The notes under the pieces were generated by a model. It was not told the origin of the DNA. It made no database searches and worked only from the letters and a program-made list of their open reading frames with translations. The translations under genes were made by a program, and so were the position numbers. 64,000 bases of DNA, from the NCBI RefSeq assembly GCF_020150455.1, contig NZ_CP083740.1:2976001-3040000 (forward strand), written 5' to 3'. Each line of letters opens with the position of its first letter. Within the stretch, counting starts at the first letter, position 1. Below are positions 52,813 to 61,952 of the stretch, piece after piece. This DNA comes from Bremerella sp. TYQ1 (GTDB lineage: Bacteria; Planctomycetota; Planctomycetia; Pirellulales; Pirellulaceae).

Positions 52813-53172
52813 ATGATTTTTCCCGTGTCCCGATTCGTAATCCCACTTTGCGTCACCCTTGCGTTAGTTATCGGCTGTTCGCAGTCGAGCCAGAAGGAAC
52901 GCATTATTCCTCTCAAAGCTTCTGTGTCTTTAGAGAATGCACGATCGCTGCTGGAGAACTATGCCAATGGGGCTCCTGTAACGAGTGAGGCCGATTCTTT
53001 CGATACAGTCGTCGAAGGTGTGAGGAAAGAGAACCCAGAAACTGCCGATGTCTTGGCAGAAGCGTTTGACAAGATTCGCCAGAATCCTGGGGCTCGGGCA
53101 AAGATTGCCAAGGACACGCTGAAGAAACTGTCTGAGAAGCCTGCTCCGGAGCCGGTTGGCACAGACGAATAA
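52813..53172 (+). CDS. Small lipoprotein
   Basis: Lipoprotein of 119 aa. The signal FVIPLCVTLALVIGC ends in a lipobox with Cys at residue ~22. The mature part is mostly helical and charged (ENARSLLENYANGAPVTSEA, then KIAKDTLKKLSEK). No family is recognised; lipoproteins of this size commonly follow DUF1559 genes in planctomycetes, as here 47 bases downstream. ATG at 52813 is chosen because the signal peptide starts there; the longer frame reads through the end of the DUF1559 gene. Confidence 0.75.
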   Translation: MIFPVSRFVIPLCVTLALVIGCSQSSQKERIIPLKASVSLENARSLLENYANGAPVTSEADSFDTVVEGVRKENPETADVLAEAFDKIRQNPGARAKIAKDTLKKLSEKPAPEPVGTDE

Positions 53173-53203
53173 GCTTCCGACGGCGTTAACTTTCTGACTT
53201 ACT

Positions 53204-53237
53204 AAAGCCCTGCGAGACCCTCTCGCAGGGCTTTTTT
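53204..53237 (+). terminator. Rho-independent terminator after the DUF1559/lipoprotein pair
   Basis: Perfect 14-bp stem AAAGCCCTGCGAGA (53204-53217) with TCTCGCAGGGCTTT (53221-53234), CCC loop, then T-run. Confidence 0.93.
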
Positions 53238-53425
53238 TGTGGGATAGAAGGCTGTTTTCAGGCTTGTTGCATTCTTTGCGCAGCCGAATAGGTCCGGCTA
53301 ACCGGAATAATCTGCACAACCTACAAGCTTTACGGAATGTTGCAAAGTTGCCACATAGGGCTCCGATATGTTGAGTATTCCCAACGCATCTCCCCCAACC
53401 ATCCAAGTCAACGGAGCTTACCAAC

Positions 53426-53920
53426 GTGGCCAAAGCAAAAACGACAACCCGCAAGACGACCTCCGCTAAAACCTCGACCAAGGCTAAGAGCACCAAGTCG
53501 CCAAAGACCAAAGCGGGTGACCAGGAAGTCACGATCGATCGCCGCCGCAGCGATCGTCGCAGCAAGGCCGCTGCCGATAAGACCGAAAAGCAAGAAGCAA
53601 TCGCCGAAGAAACCAAGGCTCCTGAAGCCGCTGAGCCAAAGATGGAACGTCGTGCCAAGGTGAATCGTCGTCGTCAAATCGACCCAACCACTTGCGAACG
53701 CGACTACACCAACGACGAAATCGAGTTCATGCAAGCTCTTGACGCTTACAAGCGTTCCAGCGGCCGCATGTTCCCAACGTGCAGCGAAATCCTGGAAGTG
53801 ATTCGCGGACTTGGGTACTCTCGCGGTGGCAACATGCTTTCCGAAGCAACCGAAGAAGAATTGCAAGCCGAAGAACCAACTCCAGCGTTCTCGGACGAAG
53901 TTCCAGCAATCGAAGACTAA
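53426..53920 (+). CDS. Lys/Ala-rich N-terminus protein with conserved C-terminal helical domain
   Basis: Protein of 164 aa. Residues 1-32 are almost only Lys, Thr, Ala and Ser (KTTTRKTTSAKTSTKAKS), like the tails of histone H1-like proteins. Two Arg-rich patches (DRRRSDRRSK and MERRAKVNRRRQ) follow. A compact domain (about 92-132) reads ERDYTNDEIEFMQALDAYKR and FPTCSEILEVIRGLGY, a helix-turn-helix-like unit I have seen in planctomycete proteins. The basic half suggests nucleic-acid binding; this is inference. GTG start at 53426 has CGGAGC upstream. Terminator follows. Confidence 0.72.
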   Translation: MAKAKTTTRKTTSAKTSTKAKSTKSPKTKAGDQEVTIDRRRSDRRSKAAADKTEKQEAIAEETKAPEAAEPKMERRAKVNRRRQIDPTTCERDYTNDEIEFMQALDAYKRSSGRMFPTCSEILEVIRGLGYSRGGNMLSEATEEELQAEEPTPAFSDEVPAIED

Positions 53921-53954
53921 GCCCAAGCGGCGAAAACAAACCAACGTTGCTAGC

Positions 53955-53990
53955 GACATCGGGAGGCCTTTCGGTCTCCCGATGTCTTTT
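53955..53990 (+). terminator. Rho-independent terminator after Lys-rich protein gene
   Basis: Stem GACATCGGGAG (53955-53965) with CTCCCGATGTC (53976-53986), followed by TTTT. Confidence 0.8.
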
Positions 53991-54088
53991 CTTGAGCAAA
54001 TTCGTCTTGATTGAGGAAGAAAACGTCACTATTCTCCCCCGACGCATGAACATAAGTCGCCTGACAACAGGATAATGGGGTTGATGAC

Positions 54089-54832
54089 GTGCATCGACAA
54101 ACGACTCTTCACCGACAACTGACCACCCTCGCCCTTCTCGTTCCCTTGATCGCCATGGGACTCGGCTGCCAGATGGCTGCCTCGGGGTATAACGTCGCCG
54201 GCGTGCGCGCCGCCGAAGAAGGTCAGCCTCAAGTCGCCATGCAGCAGTTCCAGAAGGCCCTGAGTCACGATGCGACCAATCCCGACGCCTACTACAATCT
54301 GGCGGCGACCTATCATCAGATGGGGAAACAAAACAACGACCGCAACATGATGCATCAAGCCGAGGCCCTCTATAACCAATGCCTCGACTTGAACCCGAAT
54401 CATACCGAATGCCATCGTGGTTTGGCCGTGTTACTTGTGGATACCAACCGCAGCGATAAAGCCTTTACGTTGATGGAACGCTGGGAACAACGTGCCCCGC
54501 AGTTGCCTGACCCGAAGGTCGAGCTGGCTCGTTTGTATCAAGAGTTTGGCGATAAAGAAAACGCCATGAACCAGCTGAATCAAGCGTTGGCAGTCGATGC
54601 GAACAATGCTCGTGCTTGGGCCGCCCTTGGTAGCCTGCGTGAACAAAACGGAGAACTGGGCCAAGCGTTGGCCAACTATCAGCGTTCTTACCAGCTGAAC
54701 AACCTCGATTCCGGCGTCGGTTCGCGGATTGCCACGCTCCAGCGACAAGGCATCCAAAGCGAAGTCCCGATGTCTCCTTCCAGTGGAACGCAACTGGCCA
54801 ATCAGCCTGGCAGCAATCGCCAGCGGTATTAA
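54089..54832 (+). CDS. TPR-repeat lipoprotein
   Basis: Exported protein of 247 aa. The N-terminal hydrophobic stretch TLALLVPLIAMGLGC ends in a lipobox with Cys at ~27. About four to five tetratricopeptide repeats follow (AAEEGQPQVAMQQFQKAL; AYYNLAATYHQMGK; VELARLYQEFGDKENAMNQL; AWAALGSLREQNGELGQAL), resembling PilF/NlpI-like lipoproteins. A role as scaffold in the envelope is likely; partner unknown. The tail is Ser/Gln-rich. The start is GTG at 54089. Confidence 0.82.
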   Translation: MHRQTTLHRQLTTLALLVPLIAMGLGCQMAASGYNVAGVRAAEEGQPQVAMQQFQKALSHDATNPDAYYNLAATYHQMGKQNNDRNMMHQAEALYNQCLDLNPNHTECHRGLAVLLVDTNRSDKAFTLMERWEQRAPQLPDPKVELARLYQEFGDKENAMNQLNQALAVDANNARAWAALGSLREQNGELGQALANYQRSYQLNNLDSGVGSRIATLQRQGIQSEVPMSPSSGTQLANQPGSNRQRY

Positions 54833-55121
54833 TGTGCGTTAACGCGCAGCTTTAGCGATCTGGGTGGTCATTTTCAGTCCATCAATCCCCTTCCCTTCCG
54901 ATGCGGACGAACCCTTTCTGGTGATCTGTATCCCTCTGTTGCGACTCAATTTGCGCCTAGTGGTTTCAATTCTTTGCTAGGCGTGCGGGGGCCGCTTCTA
55001 TCGAAGAGGAATTCCCCGTAAAATCTGGGTTTACTTACTACCCGCCGGTTCCGTCTGGGATGTCTCGCGAGCGACACAGGCGGTCACCATCGGTGGACCA
55101 TCCCCCTTTGAGCCGACTGTC
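54833..55121. other. Leader region of serC
   Basis: About 290 bases without a gene. A hairpin GCGCCTAG/CTAGGCGT at 54953-54984 lies about 140 bases before serC; it has no T-run. No riboswitch is recognised. Confidence 0.4.
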
Positions 55122-56207
55122 ATGCCAGAACGCGTATTCAATTTCTCTGCCGGTCCTGCCGTTATGCCCCTTCCTGTGCTTGAAGAAGCCCAGCGCGACT
55201 TGGTCGCTTTGCCCGGCGTAGGTAGTTCTGTGATGGAACTGAGTCACCGCGGCAAGACCTACATGGACATTCACGCCGATGCCAAGGCTCGCTTGGTTTC
55301 GCTGCTGAACATCCCAGACACGCACGACGTTCTGCTTCTGCAAGGTGGATCGCGTTTGCAGTTCTCGATGATTCCGTTGAACTTGCTCAAAGGAACCGAC
55401 AAAACGGCCGACTACGTCGTTACCGGCAGCTGGGGCAAGAAGGCCCTGGAAGAAGCCGTCAAAGAAGGCAAGACCAACGTTGCCTGGGACGGCAAGCCCA
55501 ACAACTACAACAACCTGCCAGGCCAAAGCGACTTGAAGCTGACGTCCGACGCGGCTTACGTTCACATCACGTCGAACGAAACCATTCAAGGCGTTCAGTT
55601 CCAATCGGAACCAGAAGTCGGCAACGTTCCTTTGGTGGCGGACCTTTCGTCTGACTTCATGAGTCGACCTGTCGATGTCTCGAAGTATGGCATCATCTAC
55701 GCTTGTGCCCAAAAGAATGCCGGCCCCGCTGGGGTGACCGTGGTGATCATTCGCAAGGACCTGATGGAACACGCCAGCAGCGACTTGCCTGGCTATATGG
55801 TTTATCGCAACCATGCCGAAGCCGACTCGATGTGGAACACGCCGCCAACTTTCGGGATCTACCTGCTTGGCCTGGTTTGCAAGTGGCTGCAGGACGAAAT
55901 CGGAAGCCTCGAAAAGCTACAAGCTCAGAACGAAGCCAAAGCCAAACTGCTGTACGACGCGATCGACGAGTCGAACGGCTTCTACATTGGCCATGCCGTT
56001 CCAGAAGTTCGCTCCAAGATGAACGTCACCTTCAAGCTGGGCGACGACGAATCGGACAAGAAGTTCCTTGCCGCCGCTAACGAAATTGGCCTGACCCAAC
56101 TGGGCGGTCACCGAAGCGTGGGCGGCGTCCGTGCTTCGATCTACAACGCGATGCCTGTTGAAGGTGTCGAAAAGCTTCGCGACTTCATGCTTGATTTCAA
56201 GAAATAA
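55122..56207 (+). CDS. serC: Phosphoserine aminotransferase
   Basis: Cytoplasmic PLP enzyme (361 aa, family norm ~360) converting 3-phosphohydroxypyruvate and glutamate to phosphoserine. Motifs: FNFSAGPAVMP at the start, SHRGKTY, LLQGGSRLQFSMIP, DLSSDFMSRP and the PLP lysine in YACAQKNAGPAGVT. Same strand as serA, which begins 54 bases after its stop. Serine made here feeds glycine and one-carbon metabolism with the gcv operon 7 kb upstream. Confidence 0.96.
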   Translation: MPERVFNFSAGPAVMPLPVLEEAQRDLVALPGVGSSVMELSHRGKTYMDIHADAKARLVSLLNIPDTHDVLLLQGGSRLQFSMIPLNLLKGTDKTADYVVTGSWGKKALEEAVKEGKTNVAWDGKPNNYNNLPGQSDLKLTSDAAYVHITSNETIQGVQFQSEPEVGNVPLVADLSSDFMSRPVDVSKYGIIYACAQKNAGPAGVTVVIIRKDLMEHASSDLPGYMVYRNHAEADSMWNTPPTFGIYLLGLVCKWLQDEIGSLEKLQAQNEAKAKLLYDAIDESNGFYIGHAVPEVRSKMNVTFKLGDDESDKKFLAAANEIGLTQLGGHRSVGGVRASIYNAMPVEGVEKLRDFMLDFKK

Positions 56208-56261
56208 ACACCCCACACAACCCTAACTTCGCTGGCCACCCTTAAGCCAAAGAAACGCATC

Positions 56262-57884
56262 ATGCCTAAAGTCATTGTTCTCGATACGCTCGCCCAGGAA
56301 GGTCTCGATCTTTTAGATCAAGCCCCCGGGATTGAATACGAAGTTCGCACCGGCCTGAAAGGCGAAGAGTTGCGAAGTGCCCTCAACGAGTTCGAAGGTG
56401 CCATCTGCCGAAGTGGTGTAAAGATCACCGCCGACGTGCTGGAAGGCAACACCAACTTAAAGGTGATCGCTCGAGCCGGTGTCGGTACCGACAACATCGA
56501 TTCCAAAGCGGCCGCACGGCATGGCATCGTGGTGATGAATACCCCTAGCGGTAACACCATCAGCACGGCCGAACATGCTTTCTGCTTGATGATGGCTCTT
56601 TCGCGTAACGTTCCAGCCGCGAACCAAAGCCTTGTCGAAGGGCGTTGGGATCGTAAGAAGTACATGGGTACGCAGCTGGCCGACAAGACGCTTGGTGTTG
56701 TCGGTCTCGGTCGCATCGGGATGGAAGTCGCCAAACGGGCTTTGGCGTTCGAGATGCGAGTGATCGCTTACGATCCATTCGTCAGCCCTGAACGAGCCGC
56801 GGAACTGGGAATCGAGCTTTCGCCAACGGTTCCTGAAATGCTGCCGAGTATCGATTACCTGACGGTACATACGCCGCTGACTCCTGAAACCAAGGACATG
56901 ATCAACGCCGAGTCGATCAAGACGTTGAAGCCTGGGGCACGTCTGATCAACTGTGCTCGCGGCGGAATCTATAACGAAGAAGCCCTTGTCGAAGGTCTGA
57001 AGTCTGGGCACCTCGGCGGGGTTGCCTTGGACGTGTACGCCGAAGAGCCATGCACCGACAGCCCACTGTTCGGTATGGAAAACGTCGTTTGCACGCCTCA
57101 CCTGGGTGCGAGCACCGAAGAAGCTCAGACCCAAGTCGCCGTCGAAGCAGCTCACTTGGTGGTGAACTACCTTTCGACCGGCGAGATTCGTCACGCCGTC
57201 AACGTGGCTCCGCTCGATCCCAAGACACTCGAAAACCTGCGTGGCTATCTGGACGTGGCTTATCGCCTCGGTCTGGTTGCTGCTCAAGTTCATTCCGGCG
57301 GCGTAAAGTCGGTGAAGCTGAACTACCGTGGCGAAGTGAGCAGCAAGAACACAAAGCTGCTGACCGCGTCATTCTGCGCTGGCTTCCTTGCTAAGGCTTT
57401 GGAAGACGAACCGAACATCATTAACTCGGAAATGCTGCTGCTGGATCGCGGTGTCGAACTTTCGACCGAGACCAGCACCGACATGGGCAGCTTCTCCAGC
57501 AGCATTACTGCCACCATCGAAGAAGGCAGCCAATCGCATCAAGTCGGCGGCACGCTGTTCGGCAGCAACATGCCTCGCTTGATCTTGCTCGACGGCCAGC
57601 GTCTGGAAGCCTACCTCGACGGCACGCTGTTCGTCTTCGCCCACAACGATGTCCCAGGCATCATCGGTAAAGTGGGAACGATCTTCGGCAATCACAAAGT
57701 CAACATTGCCCAAATGGCCGTTGGCCGCTCCAGCACCACCCCTGGCAGTGCCGTGGGCGTGTTGAACCTGGACGGTCTTCCGACCGAAGAGGCCGTGAAG
57801 GAAGTAATGAGCAGCGACAACATCACCAGCTGCAAAGTGATCGAACTTCCAGCGGCTGGCGAAATGCCTACCTGGCTGCGATAA
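56262..57884 (+). CDS. serA: D-3-phosphoglycerate dehydrogenase
   Basis: Cytoplasmic NAD-dependent enzyme of the long, three-domain type (540 aa). It makes 3-phosphohydroxypyruvate, the first step to serine. The N-terminal catalytic/NAD domains show RAGVGTDNID, GLGRIGMEVAKRA (NAD loop), NCARGGIYNEEAL (catalytic Arg) and CTPHLGASTEEAQ (catalytic His). An intervening (ASB) domain covers about 320-450 and a C-terminal ACT domain about 460-535 (FVFAHNDVPGIIGKVGTIFG), the usual site of serine feedback. In operon with serC; terminator follows. Confidence 0.97.
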   Translation: MPKVIVLDTLAQEGLDLLDQAPGIEYEVRTGLKGEELRSALNEFEGAICRSGVKITADVLEGNTNLKVIARAGVGTDNIDSKAAARHGIVVMNTPSGNTISTAEHAFCLMMALSRNVPAANQSLVEGRWDRKKYMGTQLADKTLGVVGLGRIGMEVAKRALAFEMRVIAYDPFVSPERAAELGIELSPTVPEMLPSIDYLTVHTPLTPETKDMINAESIKTLKPGARLINCARGGIYNEEALVEGLKSGHLGGVALDVYAEEPCTDSPLFGMENVVCTPHLGASTEEAQTQVAVEAAHLVVNYLSTGEIRHAVNVAPLDPKTLENLRGYLDVAYRLGLVAAQVHSGGVKSVKLNYRGEVSSKNTKLLTASFCAGFLAKALEDEPNIINSEMLLLDRGVELSTETSTDMGSFSSSITATIEEGSQSHQVGGTLFGSNMPRLILLDGQRLEAYLDGTLFVFAHNDVPGIIGKVGTIFGNHKVNIAQMAVGRSSTTPGSAVGVLNLDGLPTEEAVKEVMSSDNITSCKVIELPAAGEMPTWLR

Positions 57885-57907
57885 AATCGCTACAATCGGA
57901 ATAACCT

Positions 57908-57944
57908 GAAAAACCGGCTCGTCAGGAACGCACGCCGGTTTTTC
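57908..57944 (+). terminator. Rho-independent terminator after serA
   Basis: GAAAAACCGGC (57908-57918) pairs with GCCGGTTTTTC (57934-57944) around 15 bases, T-run included in the stem. Confidence 0.8.
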
Positions 57945-57985
57945 TATGCGCGACGGCAATTGAAGCCTTCGACGAACGAATTACT

Positions 57986-58861
57986 TTGAGACTATGGCCT
58001 CATTTCATCAACTGCTGGAAAGCGCTGAACTCGTTGTTTGAACTCTTTTCCGATCCTCTGGTTGCCTCTGCTTCAGGAAGCGACAGCTTCTTGCTGTGGG
58101 CCTCGCTGCTGATTCCCATCATTGCAGTGATGGCCTATCCTGCGCTGGCAAAGAAGCTTTTAAGCTTACAGCAACCGACTCCGCTTCAGCAGGAAGAGCT
58201 ACAACGAACATTACCGTTCGTCGACGCATCGCTTGTCGGTAATTTTCGTATCTGGAACACCGGAAACCGAATTTGCAATGCTGCCGTCGTCGGGTGCGTT
58301 CCCCGGTTTTCGATGGTGTTAATCAGCGACGCACTGCTTCAGCGGTTGTCGCCGCGCGAGTCGGCAGCCATCGTCGCCCATGAACTAGGGCACCTCCGGC
58401 TCTGGCACGTTCCAATTCGCCTGAGCATCGTCTTCGCTGGCGGGCTACTCGGTATGGCCATGGTTCAATACGCCGAGCAGGTCGGCACTTCGCAGCTACT
58501 CTCTCAGTCGATTGTGATTTTGGGAACAATGCTGTACATGTCGCTGATGCTGCACTTTGTCGCCCCGCTTTTGGAGTTCCAAGCCGATCTTTTCGCGGTT
58601 GATTTGCTCAGCCGAGAATCAGGGGATCGCAATCGCAGCACGTGTACCCTGCTCAGAGCTCTTGCCCGACTGACCGATCTTTCAGGCATTCGCACGAACC
58701 AAAAAACCTGGCTCTATCCCAGCTTCGAGCAGCGCCGTCAGGCCATCCTTTTCCATAAGGCTTCGCCCCGGCTGCAGTGGACTTTACGTATCGTGCTCGG
58801 GGCAATCTTCCTAAGCCAAGCTACGCTGGTCATCGGTTCGTTGATTTACCTTATAAAGTAA
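57986..58861 (+). CDS. M48 family zinc metalloprotease, membrane-bound
   Basis: Membrane protease of 291 aa. The zinc motif HELGH lies at residues 132-136, and LEFQADLFAVD about 65 residues later provides the third ligand Glu, as in HtpX/Ste24-type M48 peptidases. Hydrophobic helices are at about 35-52, 150-168, 177-200 and the C-terminus. It is probably an envelope-quality peptidase. The start is uncertain: TTG at 57986 is the only early candidate in frame and has no clear ribosome site. The sensor kinase gene starts 124 bases downstream. Confidence 0.8.
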   Translation: MRLWPHFINCWKALNSLFELFSDPLVASASGSDSFLLWASLLIPIIAVMAYPALAKKLLSLQQPTPLQQEELQRTLPFVDASLVGNFRIWNTGNRICNAAVVGCVPRFSMVLISDALLQRLSPRESAAIVAHELGHLRLWHVPIRLSIVFAGGLLGMAMVQYAEQVGTSQLLSQSIVILGTMLYMSLMLHFVAPLLEFQADLFAVDLLSRESGDRNRSTCTLLRALARLTDLSGIRTNQKTWLYPSFEQRRQAILFHKASPRLQWTLRIVLGAIFLSQATLVIGSLIYLIK

Positions 58862-58985
58862 GCGTCAATCTTGCCATTTCGCGGATAGCCGCCGGAATCG
58901 GTTTTGACGCTCGGGCTCCGTTTCTTGATAATCGAAAGCGGTTGGCACCTCCGCTTGCTGTTCTTGAAGCTGAAACAAATCGCCT

Positions 58986-61946
58986 GTGAATCTACTTCGA
59001 AAATACTTCTTGCTCGGTGCGATCCCCGCGCTGATCGCGGTGGGCTTGTCCACGGTGCTCGACTATCAGATCACCCAGCGTTTGCTGCAGGAACAAATCG
59101 ACGAAACGCTGGAAGCGAAGCTCGAAACTAAAAGCAGTCAGGTTCGCTACTTTCTGGACGAGCATCTGGCGTTGCTTGAGACCTTTGCAGCGATGCCGGA
59201 AGTAAAAAACGGCACCGTGCCAGAGATCATGGAGTTCCTCCGTTTTCAAGAATCTGCGATGCCTAGCCGTATTCGCGGATTCTATTTCGACGAACTCGAT
59301 GGAACCGTACATGGCACCGATGGGATGACATTCAACGTCTTCGATCGCGATTATTTCCGCGAAGTCGAGCGAGGCGAAAAAGTCATCACGCGTATCCTGA
59401 AAAGCCGCGGCACCGGCCAAAACATCATCTTGCTGTTGGTGCCGCTGCGAACCGAGGAAGGAACGCTTCGCGGTGCGGTGAGCCTAACATTGCTCGACAC
59501 TCAGCTGATTGACTTCATTCGCTCGCTGGAAGTCGACCGAGGGGGCTTCTTTGCCTTGGTGGACGACTCGGACCGAATGATCGCAGCGACCGGAAAAGCG
59601 GACTTCCTGCGACAAAGCATTCTTGAGCCAGAACGTTCGATTCTTCCAGACGAGAACGGCGTGCGGTATCTCGTCTCAACCGACAATGTGCCGGATACGA
59701 CTTGGACATTGATCGCCGCGATTCCTGAGCTGGAAGTACAAGCGGTTTACAATCGCATGGGTTGGTCGAAGCTGACGGCGGTTGCGTGCGGCATCACCGC
59801 CACAGTGATCCTTGCGTTGTTCTTCAGTGAACGCACACTTCGCCCACTACAAGACATCCTGCAAACAATTCGCCGCTACGCACGAGGCGAACAATCGGCA
59901 CGCTGTTCGAGCAAGAGTCGCGACGAATATGGTCTTTTGGCCGAGTCTTTCAATACGATGGCGGACGAACTGGACGAAGCTCGCCGGCAACAGGAAGAAC
60001 ACCTTCGTAAAATCGAGGACAGCGAACATCGCTTCCGACTCCTCTTCGATGGGGCAGCCGATGCCATCTATCTGCGAACGCTGGATGGCAGCATCCTTGA
60101 CGTCAACCAAGAGGCCTGCCGGGCCCTGGGATATACGCGGGAAGAATTGATCGGCATGTCGATCTCGCAGATCGATACCGAATGGACGCTTTCCGATGCG
60201 CGACGACTCTGGAATCAACTGGCCCGAGAAGGGGGACGTTATCACCCATTAGTCGAACGCGTTCACCGCCGTAAGGATGGCAGTACTTTTCCCGTTGAAA
60301 TTCGCTTGACGCAAATCGAACGAGGCGGAGAGACATTCGTCATGTCAGCCGTCCGCGATGCCACGCTTCGCAAAGCGGCCGAGCGGCAAACGAAGGAAGC
60401 GAAAGAGTTCGCCGAAAAAATCATCAACGCTTCCCCCGGCGTGGTGTACATCTTTGACCTCGCTTCGCAAGCCATTGTTTTCATCAACGAGAACATTGAA
60501 AAGGAACTTGGCTACACGCAGCAGTACCTGGAAGAACTGGGCAGTCGGTTCTATTCGGAGGTGGTCCATCCTGAAGATCTCGGTCCTCTGAATGAAGCCT
60601 CGACTCAATGGTACAAAACGGGCGATCCCCTCGTTCGCCGCGACAACTTCCGCATGCGACATGCTGACGGACATTGGGTTTGGTTCGAGTTTCATCGCGT
60701 CTTCTTCCAGAAAGATCCAACCGGATTTCCAACGCAGATTCTCGGCGTCGCCACCAACATTACCGACCGCGTTCGTGCCGAACAGCAATTGGTTTGGGAA
60801 AAAGCGTTGCTCGATCAGGTGATGGAAACCAGCGTTGCCGCGATCATGGTGGTCGATGCCGGGGCGAATATCCAATTCCTCAACCCAACGCTCGAGAAGA
60901 TGCTTCGCGTTGGGCGAGACCAAGTGCAGGGAACACTTCTTTACGACTTTCCGTGGGATGTCAAAGATCTGTCGGGGCAGCCTTTCCCGCCGGAACAGCG
61001 TCCCTTTGCGATCGTCAAGCGAACGCTACGTCCCGTTTACGACATGCGGTTTCGTATTCAGTTCGGCTCGGAATCGTTCATCATCGTTTCGACCAATGCG
61101 GCTCCTCTATTTGACGAAGAGGGAGAATTCGCAGGGGCCGTTTTCGCATTGTCCGACATTACCGAGCGGATCGAATCGGAACGAATTCGCGAGTCGCTGA
61201 TCAAAAACCTGGAAGCGACTAACACCGAGCTCAAGCAGTTTACCTACACCGTTTCGCACGACCTCAAGTCGCCGCTGATTACCATCAAAGGGTTTCTGGG
61301 CATCCTCGGCGAAGACATCGAAAAGCAAGACTCCGCCGCTATCGAGGAAGACTTGTCGATCATCGGTTCAGCCGCCGACGGAATGAAACAGCTGCTCGAC
61401 GACCTGCTGGAACTTTCGCGTATCGGCCGCAATTACAAGTCGCGTTCGATGATCTCGCTCGAGGAAATCGTCTGCGAGGCGATCACGCTGTTGGCCGGCG
61501 AAATCGAAGCTCGCGATGCGAATGTTCGCTGCGAAATAGAAGATCTGACCGTCTATGGCGATCCGGTCCAAATGCGGCAGCTGATGCAAAATCTGATCGA
61601 CAATGGCATCAAGCACAATCGCAAAGACAACCCGAAAGTTACGATTCGGGCCATCGAAGATGACGACTTTGTCGTGATCGAAGTCAGTGACGACGGACCT
61701 GGCGTGGCGACCGAATACCAGGAACGTATTTTTCAGCTCTTCGACAAGCTCGATCCCGATTCGGACGGAACTGGGATCGGGCTGGCCATCGTTAAGCGAA
61801 TCGTCGACTTCCATGGAGGAACGATTCGGTTGCATTCCGACGGACTCGGCAACGGCTGTACGTTTATCATTCGCCTGCCGTCGGTCGAGCCTGATCGCAG
61901 CACAATCTACGACCTGACCGACTCGAAAGAGTCCACGTCTTCCTAG
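58986..61946 (+). CDS. Membrane sensor histidine kinase with CACHE, HAMP and three PAS domains
   Basis: Inner-membrane sensor kinase of 986 aa. Helix 1 (7-25) and helix 2 (about 261-281) enclose a periplasmic CACHE-like sensor. HAMP follows (about 282-335), a coiled coil, then PAS domains at about 345-465, 470-595 and 605-725. The dimerisation helix carries the phospho-acceptor His758 in VSHDLKSPL. The ATPase domain shows NLIDNGIKHN (N box, ~868), DDGPGV and GTGIGLAIV (~928). The phytochrome-like HisKA suggests a CheY-like single-domain receiver as partner, but none is near. GTG start. It converges with the next gene with six bases between. Confidence 0.9.
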   Translation: MNLLRKYFLLGAIPALIAVGLSTVLDYQITQRLLQEQIDETLEAKLETKSSQVRYFLDEHLALLETFAAMPEVKNGTVPEIMEFLRFQESAMPSRIRGFYFDELDGTVHGTDGMTFNVFDRDYFREVERGEKVITRILKSRGTGQNIILLLVPLRTEEGTLRGAVSLTLLDTQLIDFIRSLEVDRGGFFALVDDSDRMIAATGKADFLRQSILEPERSILPDENGVRYLVSTDNVPDTTWTLIAAIPELEVQAVYNRMGWSKLTAVACGITATVILALFFSERTLRPLQDILQTIRRYARGEQSARCSSKSRDEYGLLAESFNTMADELDEARRQQEEHLRKIEDSEHRFRLLFDGAADAIYLRTLDGSILDVNQEACRALGYTREELIGMSISQIDTEWTLSDARRLWNQLAREGGRYHPLVERVHRRKDGSTFPVEIRLTQIERGGETFVMSAVRDATLRKAAERQTKEAKEFAEKIINASPGVVYIFDLASQAIVFINENIEKELGYTQQYLEELGSRFYSEVVHPEDLGPLNEASTQWYKTGDPLVRRDNFRMRHADGHWVWFEFHRVFFQKDPTGFPTQILGVATNITDRVRAEQQLVWEKALLDQVMETSVAAIMVVDAGANIQFLNPTLEKMLRVGRDQVQGTLLYDFPWDVKDLSGQPFPPEQRPFAIVKRTLRPVYDMRFRIQFGSESFIIVSTNAAPLFDEEGEFAGAVFALSDITERIESERIRESLIKNLEATNTELKQFTYTVSHDLKSPLITIKGFLGILGEDIEKQDSAAIEEDLSIIGSAADGMKQLLDDLLELSRIGRNYKSRSMISLEEIVCEAITLLAGEIEARDANVRCEIEDLTVYGDPVQMRQLMQNLIDNGIKHNRKDNPKVTIRAIEDDDFVVIEVSDDGPGVATEYQERIFQLFDKLDPDSDGTGIGLAIVKRIVDFHGGTIRLHSDGLGNGCTFIIRLPSVEPDRSTIYDLTDSKESTSS

Positions 61947-61952
61947 CCGAAA

